The notes beneath the pieces are model-generated. The model worked only from the letters and a program-made list of their open reading frames with translations. It did not search any database and had not been told where the DNA came from. From Symbiodinium natans (Eukaryota > Sar > Dinophyceae > Suessiales > Symbiodiniaceae), in contig CAJNDS010002579.1 of assembly GCA_905221605.1 (NCBI GenBank), forward strand, positions 1,038,734 through 1,102,733: a DNA stretch of 64,000 nucleotides, in the 5' to 3' direction. Below, piece after piece: positions 19,946 to 30,700 of the stretch; within the stretch, counting starts at the first letter, position 1, and every line of letters begins with the position of its first letter. The position numbers and the translations under genes were made by a program.

Positions 19946-20555
19946 TTTCCTGTGTTTAAGCGGATCATTTTGAGGATTTTACAGGCCATCCTCTAAAGCC
20001 CGGTAAACGCCAAAAGCCCCCTAAACCCTAAACCCTAAACTCTAAACCCTACACCCTACACCCTAAACGCTGAACCCTAACCCTATACAGTCCAGAAGCC
20101 CCAAGGAGCCCCGATAGAGGGAATCCCAGCAAAACCCCTGCAACCCTAAACCCTAAACCCCAAACCCTGAACCCCTAAACTCCAAGCCTGACTTTGGGCC
20201 TTAGCGTAGTAATCCCTAATTGCTTAAAAAAAGTAGAAGAAGTAATCTTTCATGATATGGAGACTTTTATCTCTCATTTTCTTGGGGATTCTTATGCAAA
20301 TAGTAGGGTAGTAGAGGGTGGGAGGTTGAGGGCTCGGGCCTTACTTGGGGGCTTTGTTCGGGGTAGTAGAGGGTTGGAACGATAGGGCTGATAAGGCCTG
20401 GGATTCCGCCTAACCCTAAGCCCTACACCCTAAACTCTCAACCCTCAATCCTCAACCCTAAACCCTAAACCCTAAAGCCTAAACAAAACCCTAAACCCCA
20501 AACCCTAAACCCTAAGAAACCCCATGGGAGCCCTTCAGCCCTAACCCACGCAAAG

Positions 20556-20600
20556 GCTCGGCTTCAGCCTCCGGCTGAACAAAGTGGAGCCTCCACCCCA
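20556..20600 (+). CDS. possible exon in array-bounded island
   Basis: Between CCCTAAA (about 20,455-20,515) and TTTAGGG (from 20,615). After CAAAG the frame reads ARLQPPAEQSGASTP. No family recognised. Confidence 0.25.
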
Positions 20601-21084
20601 GGAGCACCCAATTCGGGTTTAGGGTTTAGGGTTTAGGGTTTAGGGTTTGGGGTTTGGGGTTTAGGGTTTAGGGTTTAGGGTTGTTCTACCATCCTTTGGG
20701 GGCATGTCGGGAGGGGGGAGGGTTATGAAGGGCACCGCTCTATTGCATGCACAACCCCGTTTCAATAGCAGCTCAATGGTTGACAGGTTTTGGTAAAGGG
20801 TTTAGTACCCAAGATAGGGTTCCACAAAGTTGTGCCAATAGCTTACCGCCGCAGTTTATGCCTACGCAAGAGCCTTCAAGTGAGGTTTTGAGTTTAGATT
20901 GTATTTTGGCGGGTTCCACTTTTTTGACCGGGCGGTCATTCTGGATGAGTAGCCAGGTCAACAACTGGACCCAACAAGTCCTAGATCGAATTACAGAATT
21001 CGGGAGCTAGGTGCACTACATGGCCCATGTGTAACCGTTAAAGGGTTTAGGGTTTAGGGTTTAGGGGTTCTATGGGGCACCTAG

Positions 21085-21220
21085 TTCCGTAGTTGCCCTC
21101 AGTTACGTGGTCCCTGAATATTGGCCGGGTTTAGCGTTTAGGGTTTAGGGTTTAGGGATTCTATGGGGCACCTAGTTCCGTAGTTGCCCTCAGTTACGTG
21201 GTCCCTGAATATTGGCCGAG
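21085..21220. repeat. tandem duplication of a 65-base block
   Basis: The block containing GTAGTTGCCCTCAGTTACGT and CCTGAATATTGGCCG occurs at 21,070-21,125 and again at 21,160-21,217, with TTTAGGG sequence between and before the copies. Confidence 0.85.
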
Positions 21221-21732
21221 AACCCTGTAAAGGAGGCAGGGGACCATATTATGGGATCATGTATCTTCCCTCAGATTACTACTTTTTGCTTAAGGACGCC
21301 CAACAATAACAAAAGCAAAAGAAAAACCCTAAATTACCCTTATACAGAAGAAGGTCTTGCAATTACCCTAAACCTTAAACCCTAAGCCCTCAGCCCTAAA
21401 CCCTAAACTCCAAACCCTATAAACCCTAATCTCAAGGGTGGTCTTAAGACACGTCAGGCCTTGTGGACATGTCATATTTTACCGTATTGGTTTTGAAGAG
21501 GATCATCTTCAGGATTATCTTTCAGAGGTTTTAAGAGCCATCCGAGTAGATCCGAGTAGATTAAGAACGAGATTTTTCAGAGGGTTCTAAGGGCCATCCT
21601 AGCAGATCCGAGTAGATTTGAGAACGAGTTCACTAAAGTACCCTTTTCCTTTTTTGGGGGGTTCAACTTTCCCTTATAAAGTAACCAACCCCAAAAAGGG
21701 TGCCCTTATTATAGTGTGGTTACCGGGCTACC

Positions 21733-21822
21733 CCCCAAACCCTAAACCCTAAACCCTAAACCCTAAACCCTAAACCCTAAACCCTAAACCCTAAACCCTA
21801 AACCCTAAACCCTAGACCCTAT
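21733..21822. repeat. CCCTAAA array
   Basis: About 12 perfect units. Confidence 0.95.
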
Positions 21823-21906
21823 AAGGTACTACAAGGAGGTTGGAACGCCGAGCTCCCAGCACAGCCAAGCATCTTCACGGGAAGGTTTGGCAAAAGGTTG
21901 GTCGAT

Positions 21907-22310
21907 GTTTGGGGTTTAGGGGTTTAGGGGTTTAGGGGTTTAGGGGTTTAGGGGGTTTAGGGGTTTAGGGGTTTAGGGGTTTAGGGGTTTAGGGGTTTAG
22001 GGGTTTAGGGGTTTAGGGGTTTAGGGGTTTAGGGGTCTAGGGGTCTAGGGGTCTAGGGGTCTAGGACTCTGGAGGGCAGGTTGGGCAGGTTTAGGGCAGG
22101 TTTAGGGCAGGTTTAGGGCAGGTTCAGGGCAGGTTTGGGGCGGGTTTAGGGGTTTAGGGGGGGGGGGTTGGGGGGGGGGTTAGGGGGGGGGTTTAGGGGG
22201 GGGGGGGGGGTTAGGGGGGGGGGGGGTTAGGGGGGGGGGGGTTAGGGGGGGGGGTTTAGGGGGGGTTTAGGGGGGGTTTAGGGGGGGTTTAGAGGTTTCG
22301 GGGTTTAGGG
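21907..22310. repeat. GGGGTTTA array passing into poly-G runs
   Basis: About 18 units of the 8-base variant GGGGTTTA, then GGGCAGGTTTA units, then runs of 7-14 G separated by TTA (22,150-22,290). Four-G runs at this density are a strong G-quadruplex candidate on the + strand. Confidence 0.9.
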
Positions 22311-22662
22311 CAAGTTTAGGGTTTTAGGGGTTTAGGGGTTAAAGGGTTTAGGGGTTTAGGGTTTAGGGCAAGTTTAGGGTTTTGAGGTCTTTGGGGTTGT
22401 GGCTTTGCCCATGTATTGTATCATGTGCTTCTCATGCATGATCGCACCTGAACCCTATATCCCTCAACTCAGAAGGAGCTCTAGCATTCAAACGAGTCGT
22501 GTGAGTGACTTTTCTCTTCGTTTGACTCCTGTGATACAAGTTTTCGGTTCCCCAAAACCAAAACTCCAGACCCGAAACCCTACCCCTAAGCCCTAACCCT
22601 AAACCCTAAACACTTCAATCCAGACCCTAGGCCCTCAACCGTAGATGAACCTCAACTCCAAG

Positions 22663-22727
22663 TTAAGCAACGGAAGCCACCGAGGCTCCACTACATCCTC
22701 GGCCATGGACAACATTTGAACATTCCG
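22663..22727 (+). CDS. probable COMT-like exon 1 (N-terminal helix)
   Basis: After CCAAG the frame reads KQRKPPRLHYILGHGQHLNIP, compatible with the R-[IL]-x-x-[VI]-L-x-H helix at the start of animal COMT. Possible GT donor (CCG then GTGCCG). Phase with the next exon is not resolved. CCCTAAA upstream, TTTAGGG downstream. Confidence 0.4.
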
Positions 22728-25700
22728 GTGCCGACCTCATGGAAGTCATAGGCTTTTGGGGTTTAGGGTTTAGGGTTTAGGGTTTGGGGTTTAGGGTTTA
22801 GGGTTTAGGGTTTAGGGTGGGCCTAGGGTGCCCTAGGCTCCAAACCCTGATTTCGTTTTGCGGGGGCGTGTTCTGGGGTGGCACAGGCAGGTTCGACCGC
22901 TGATACTGTGGGCAAAGTCGAAAGCACAATTCCCACAACTCTAAAGCCCCCCGAACCGCACCCTGGTTTGGCTCGCGCAATCCCTAGAAGCCACACAAAG
23001 AAGCAAACAAAAATGAACTGACCCGCAGCTGTCTTGAGGCCATCCACAAAGGCATCGAGTCCTTCACCCGAGAGCAGGAGCTTTGGTTGACTCCTCAGTC
23101 AGTTTGCACGGCAAAGCTTTGTGCTGTTTAGGATCCTTATCAGCTTAATTTCTAATATCTAACGTGGCCAAAGTCAGTATACGGCTACTCGGGGGGGGGG
23201 GGGGGTGGTAGGGGGATCTCAAGCCCATGCAAGTTGCGCAAAGAGGCAAGTACGCGTATGAGTTTGTGTCGTGGAGAGCTTCGTATAGTATAGTGGCTTA
23301 CGAGTTTTGCTAATTCTCAGTGTATTGTACATGTTCATGTCATCGCACTCAGGGCCTGTCCTTTCGAACTTGGGTTGAACAGCCCCTCTGTTGTCCTGAA
23401 GGCCCGAAGCCCTACATGCTCTTAAGCCAGCCCGGGCTTTACCGGCGCTCTACTGGGCCCATGGTACGTCCAGCTAACCCCCACAAGGGATCACATTCGA
23501 CACGGTTTCCCCCGACCAGCCTAGGGCCAAGAGCCCGTTGCCGAGAGAAGGTGTTCTAAAGAAGCCCTACACGATAGAAAGCCGGACAAAGCCTCTAGAC
23601 CCGACCTGCTTTAGAGCAAGATTTTAGAGCAAGAAGCTCAACACTTGCAAACTCCAAACCCTCGATTCCCAACATTAGAGTACCTGTTTCGGCAATTCTT
23701 ATACAGGCGATTTTCCTATATTCGGGGTATATACACCCTAAGCCCTGAAACCCTCAACCAAAACCCCTGAGGCTGAAATTGGCTGGGGACGAAAAGGGTG
23801 CCGTACTGGACAAGGCCGATCGGACGGAGTCTCTTACATTGCGTAAATTTTTCTCAGTATATGAACCCTAAACCCTGAACCCAAGCCCCAAAAACTAAAC
23901 CCTAATCCCCAAAACCTAAACCCGAACCCTGGAAACTGGGCAACCTTTCCATGTTGGCGAGGCACTATCAACATCAACCTCCGCACCCCCAACCCCCAAA
24001 ATCCTCCTTAAATTAAGTAGGACCTTGGGTCATGTTATATTGTCCCTTATTGAATTGTGTTCAAGAGGGGTCATACCCAGGAATCCTTCCCCAAATTGGG
24101 TCTCCAGAGGGTCATATTAAAGGTAATTCTTTCAGAGGGCTTTAAATGGCCTTCCTCGTTCAGCATCCTACAGGGCACGTTTCGGTAACCCTAAACCCTT
24201 GACCCTAAACCCTAAACCCTAAACCCTAAACCCTAAACCCTAAACCCTTAACCTTGAGGGAACCCTTGGGCCAAGCCCTCTCGTCGGGAAATAATGTTTG
24301 ACCCCCCTCACGAACCCAACTGAAATCCCCCCAAATCCCTCAACCCTCAAAACCCCACCCCTCCCCCTAAGCCGAAAATCCCACCCCTCCCTCTCTTTCT
24401 CCTCTCAGGTTTTGGCCCTCCAGGGAAAGGCCCGGCTGGTTGTTGAAGTCGGCCTCTACGTGCCCTGCTTGCAGCCATGGGCTAGGCTTAGGAAAGTTTA
24501 GGGTTTAGGGTTTGGGGTTTAGGGTTTAGGGTTTAGGGTTTAGGGTGATGTTCCCGAAGCCCTAGGCCATAAACCTTACACCCTACACCCCAGGATTTCA
24601 GAATTTCGGGCTTTAGGGTGCTGCAAGGCCGCCCAGTACGCCTCTTCCCTTTGCTTCAGGGTCTGGATCCCTGGTACAGTAGATTCCTTTGAGGGCTTAG
24701 GGCTTAGGGGTTAGGGGTTAGGGGTTTAGGGGTTTAGGGGTTTAGGGTTTAGGGCTCAGGGCGTCAGACTTTGCGGGGTGTTAGTTAGGGCGCCAACCTC
24801 TTTCAAGTTTGCGCGCTTCGATGATAGGACTCAGGCTTGTTGGGAAACCCGAAACCCTAAACCCTTTGGTGTCTGGAGGGCCTTAGGGCTTTAGGAGTCG
24901 GGTTTGGGGGTTTTGACGCTGTTCAGTATGATTGTCATCTTAAGGTTTTTATTACGAACTTGGGCCGAAGGTTGTTGGGCTCTATGGGTTTTGGGGGAAG
25001 ATTGAGGACTACAGGCTTGTTAGGGCCTCTAAGATTCAGTTTAAGAATTTACAGGGGCTCAGATCCACCCCTGAACCTACCCCCCCCCCCCCTACACACC
25101 CCAAACCCCAAAACCACCCCTATGCTGTCCAACACTTGATACCGCCCCAGTGCCAAGGTTGGCTACTCCTCCACTCGAATGGTGGCAGCCTTGGCTATTT
25201 GGAGATGTTTGTGGGCCCCCCCCCCCGAAGAAAAAAAACTAAGGGTTTAGGGTTTAGGGTTTCTTTTTTGGGTGGGGGGGGGGGGCAGGGGGAGGGGTTA
25301 GCAAAGGAGAACCCGGGATCAAGACGGGGAGCGTCGGTCTCTTCAGAGCACGTGTTTGAAGGTTTAGTAGGTTTCAGGGGTTTAGGGTTGAAGGGGAAGG
25401 TTTCACAAGGTCCCTTTATTGAGGCGGCCTAATTAGACCCCAATGTGTAGGTTTTGTTGGGTACCTAGTTCTTTTGCCATGCGAACGGAAGTCTCGAACA
25501 AAGCGCGTCCCTAAATCCCTGGCAAGGCGCGTAAAACGGAAACCCCTCCCCCCCAAAATTGAAAACCTGAACCCCTAAACCCTAAGCCCCAAACCCTAAA
25601 CCCTAAACCCTAAACCCTAAACCCTAAAACCCTAAACCCTAAACCCTAACCTTAACTAAGCCCTCAATCCCCTGGTAAACCAACCCCAAGTCCGCGAGGC

Positions 25701-27721
25701 TTCACAGATGCGCCACTGGGGCGGCCGGGTCATCTCCATGGAGGCCAGGAGTACTGGCATGTTTAGGGTTTAGGGTTTTGGGGTTTAGGGTTTAGGGTTT
25801 AGGGTTTAGGGTATTCCAATGTAGTTCCTTTTTGGGTTACTTATAGGGGATTCTAGAATACTTCCCCAAAAAGGTACTATATAGGAGCCTTTGGGTAAAG
25901 TTTGGGGCGTTCCCCGCATACTAGCAGTCCTTAATAGGGATTATAGTACCACCCTATCATAATCCCAATTAAGGACTGTCAGTTTCAAATCTAGCTGCGG
26001 CTGAACCCCCCGCCCTCTATCCCACGCAAGTGAAGTGTTCTGGCGGATGCTTTGCATGGAGGTGGATCCGTACCACGCGGCCATCGCTCGCAACACCATT
26101 GAGCTTGGACCCTAGCTAGCCAAGATGGGTTTAGGCTCCAAGAAGCTCAGTTGCAAAGAACGCAACACTTGAACCCTTACAAGCGTTTTGCTCCGAAAGT
26201 TCGGGGTGGTTTGGGGCTGTTCGAATTCATGTCGGAGCAGGAGCGGCAGATCTGACTTGCTTGGCAGTCTTGTTCAAAATTTATTTGAAATATCAGAGCT
26301 TGTTGAAAATCTTGATGGGTACTTGAAGGTTAGAGCTTGGGGTTTTGGGAGTTGAAAGAAGTTGAAGGGTTTCGAGGCCAAAGGGTTCCGGTGCTTTGTC
26401 CAGTCCGTTTGCCAACGATGCTTCAAATTTGATTGGCCATCCAGAGTGTTGCAAGCTCTCGCCGAAAATGCTGAAAAACTAGCGCCAAAGCCTCACGGAA
26501 CCCAGCTTGTTTTTTCATGAATGAATATATACATTTATGTATATATATATATATATATGTATGCTAACCCCTCCTCCAAGAACCAACCCTCACCATATGA
26601 GCAAGCACCAAAACCCCCAGCCAGTCCAATGCCCACAACCCTGTAAAGAGATGATGAGGACACCTGAAAAGCGACACCCCTAAGTTAATGAACCGTTGGG
26701 TGGGCTATAGCCGACACCTGTAGACATCAAGTGTGGACAACTGACGCTAAAACACTGTAAAGCGATGGGAACACTTGAAAAGTGACACCCCTCATGTTGC
26801 ATCAAGTAGCACCGCCAGCCGGTTTTGGCAGTCGCTCATATGCTTACGTATATATGTATATATATATATATGTTTGTTATGTGTATTTGATTATATACAT
26901 GTCGAGAAATACAGATGGTTATAGATTATTGCCAGAGCACCCGTACAGATTTTGGCTATAGCAAACCTATGTCGGGTTCTGTTGTACCACAAAGTCGAAG
27001 GTTGCTGGCTCTTGTGATCTGTGCGCCCGAAGCCTTGGCTAGGTGGGCTGGACTCACAGATCACATCGAAATCTGGGTCGGGTTACTCAGATTGCGAACG
27101 CCCAGCTGCCTTGTGGCGAGCTTTCCTGCACACCCATACAGGGTTTAGGGCTTAGGCTTTTTGGGCAATTGTTGTTGCAGCAGCTCATGAAATCCCAAGC
27201 TTTAAACCTTAGAACCAGAACCCCAGTACTTGTATTAAGCAAAAGTACTAGTACTAGTACGACGTCTCAGGCCACCAAGAAGCTGGGTTTGTTGCTGCTG
27301 CAACCTCAACGCAACACAAGCATCAAGCTCCCTCAGTTGAAGGGGTTTAGGGGTTAGGGTTTAGGGTTTAGGGTTTAGGTTTGTTTGGGGTTCCGGGTCA
27401 ACTGAAAGCGGGAGGCAACCAAAACAAGCCCTAAACCCCCGGAGCCCCAAGTAGGGTCAGAGGGTGTTGGGTGGGTCTTTTAACTGGCCATGCACCCCGA
27501 ACCCCCTGGGGGCCAAACCCGAAACATTGAACACACCCAAGCATCAAGTCCTTGCGGAAGCTTCAAGACAGTAGATCCCCCCTTTGTGCACACCGAAATC
27601 GGGTAGAATCACCGAAGTAGAGTCGAATCCCCTTAGAAGTAGAAAGAGCCTGGGAGTAAATCCCCTTTGTGCACCCCAGGTTTAGGGTTTAGGGTTTAAT
27701 GTGGTATCCTGATTAGTGTGA

Positions 27722-27757
<36 letters not shown>

Positions 27758-30700
27758 ACTAAATCCACCCCCGTAATAGTGTTTAAAAAAAGGGACCCCC
27801 CCAAACTAATTTTCGGCCCCGGGGCCCCCCCCCCACCGGCTCCTCTTCATTTCCTCTTCGCTCCTCTTCCCTCTCCTCTTCCTCTCCTCTTCCTTTCCCT
27901 CTCCTCTTACATAATTAAGCTCAGGTATGAGCTCAGCTCAGGTAAGCTCCCCCCCCCCCTCCCCCCGAAAACCTTGACATTATTGTGGGGGTGCAATTTT
28001 TTTTTTTTAATGGGTTCGGGGCAGCACGTGGACTACCCCCTTCAAAATTTGATGGCTAGGCCTCCTCAGATAAGCGAAGTCATAAGGAATCCTTGTTTTC
28101 CGGCCTGGTCGTCGACCCTGAACCCGGGAAGCTTGAAGGCCCGCCCCCCCCCCCTCCCCCCGAAAACCTTGACATTATTGTGGGGGTGCATTTTTTTTTT
28201 TTTAATGGGCTTCGGGGCAGCACGTGGACTACCCCCTTCAAAATTTGATGGCTACGCCTCCTCAGATAAGCGAAGTCATAAGGAATCCTTGTTTTCAGGC
28301 CTGGTCGTAGACCCTGAACCCGGGAGGTTGGGGATGACAGCTCAGAACTCCGACTTGAAGCTGCTCTTCTTTTGCTCTTTTCTTTCATCATCTTCTTCTC
28401 TTTTTTCTCTGTTCCGAAACCCATGCCCGAAAAACTTTACTTTATTGTGGGGGGGGCAATCCAAATTGGGTCTCCTGAATATTTTTTGGAAAACTTTTCA
28501 TTATTGAGGGGGTCCAGACTAATCAGGGTACGACATTAGGGTTTAGGGTTTAGGGTTTAGGGTTTAGGGTTTAGGGTTTAGGGTAGAAATCTCCTTAGAA
28601 AGAGCTCGGAGCTCGCTGCAGTGTGGGCACAGCGAGAATCTCATCCCGCGGCTGAAGGATCGATTGCCTGAAAAGCCTGATGCTCAGCATTAGGGTGTAG
28701 GGTTTAGGGTTTAGGGTTTAGGGTTTAGGGTTTAGGGTTTAGGGTTTAGGGTTTAGGGTTGGCTTGTGTGTGGGTTTCGGGGGAGGGTGTGTTTTTGTTT
28801 GGGCAGGAGGGTTGGGAGGTGGAAGATGTTCATGGTTGTTGTTCTTTGGGGCGGGGGGCAGGCGGGTGACATGAAGACTTCTGGGCGTCAGGCTTCAGGG
28901 TGTTTGATTCGTGCGAACTTGTAGGAGTCTCTTTGAAGTTTTGCGGAACCCAGGTTCCGGGTTTAAGCACCGACTTCCAGGGCTTGACACTTTGTGTTGA
29001 GTTGCCGCTTTAGGGTCTAGGGTTTAGGGCTCGGGGCTAAGGTTGGGATGTTCCCCCCTATAATACCAGTCCTTCATAGGAACTATAGTACCCCCTATTC
29101 AGGAGTTGTTAATGCAAGGGAACATCCCAAGTTTATGAGGTCAGGGCGTCTAGAAGCCTGCGCAGCATTCTCACCACACCCCTCGCAACGCAGCTCAGGG
29201 TGCCACCGGCCCATGTAGTTTCGCGGTAGAAGCACCTAGGCCCTGAGCAGTCGAGCAAGTACTTTAGGGGTCGGTCGGAATAATTACTACTGGTATCCCC
29301 TTATGGTCTCCATATAAGTATACTGTAGTACCCCCCCGCCAAAAGAAAGCGTTCTAATTCTTAATGCTTTGTTGTTGGTGGAGGGGGGGTTAAGGTGTCG
29401 TCCGTTATCGTCCCCTCCTAGAAACCAAGCTGGATATAGGGACCTGGTCGTTTGTTGCAACACCCTAAACCTTAAACCCTAAACTCTAAACCCTAAACCC
29501 GAAACCCTAAACCCTAAACCCTAAACCCTAAACCCTAAACCCTAAACCCTTAGAAGCACCCTCTTACAGCCCCCAAGGAAGCCTGATCCTGCACCCGGAA
29601 GCCAAAGAGTCCGACTGCCAGAAGTCCAGAAACCTAGGGGTTTTGGGGTTTTGGGATTTTGGGGTTTAGGGTTTAGGGTTTAGGGTTTAGAGTCTACGGT
29701 TTAAGGGGGTTCGAGGTTGAGGCGGTTGAGGGCAGAAGTGTTGCCACCGGAGCCGCAGGTCAATCGACATCCTCTTCTTCGACCAGCAGGGTACGAAGAT
29801 GCACGTGGACCCTTTTTCAGGGTTTAGGGTTTAGGGTTTAGGGTTTAGGGTTTAGGGTTTAGAAGCTTAGGGTCCAGGGTTTTTTGGGGGCTTTGGAATC
29901 AGCACCCCGTTGAGTTTGGCTTGCCGTAGGGTACAAAGTTTCCTTCCAGATGCCATTTATACGACCGGGTTTTCGGATGTTCCCCCTCTTAAACCTAACA
30001 GTAGTAGCTGAGCAGGTAACCTTTTAACCTTCTCGGTTATACAATTTAACCTTTTTGGGGCTAGGGTATTCAGCCCCTAAGGAACAGTGGTTACCCACCC
30101 CATTTTTTTAAAACCCTTTGCCAAAACCCTCGTAAACCCAATAAGGCCCATCAGCACTATGATTCTTAAGCCCTATAAAGCTTGTAAGCCCTTCAGGCGT
30201 ACAAGCTCTACAAACCCGAAGAAGGCCCACCTGGGTTTAGGGTTTGGGTTTAGGGTTTTGGGTTTAGGGTTTAGGCTTTAGAGTTTAGGGTTTAAGGTTT
30301 AGGGTTTAGGGTTTAGGGTTTCCCAAGCCTTCAAGCAAACCCGGAAACCCCGAAGCCTTCAAACCCCACGCGCTGTGATCCCAAAGGGTCCATGTACCTA
30401 TATAGTATACTATTGGGCCTTAAAGGGGTTCCTATGTAGTAACCTTACAGACCAAGCATAGCTAAACCCTAAACCCTAGGCCCTAAGCCCTAAACCCTAA
30501 ACCCTAAGCCCTAAGCCCTATACCCTGTAAATAGGGCATGGAAGGATCTGCAGCGCATCGTGGACTACAACATGCTGTCGGACAGGGCTAGAAGCTGAGC
30601 TGCGCCGAGTTGGGGGGATAGGGTTTAGGGTTTAGGGTTTAGGGTTTAGGGTTTAGGGTTTAGGGTTTAGGGTTTAGGGTTTAGGGTTTAGGGTTTAGGG

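Noticed and set aside
27779-28507. 242-residue open frame
   Set aside because: It runs through two copies of a 195-base tandem repeat plus C and T homopolymers; the length is a consequence of the repeat size being a multiple of three.
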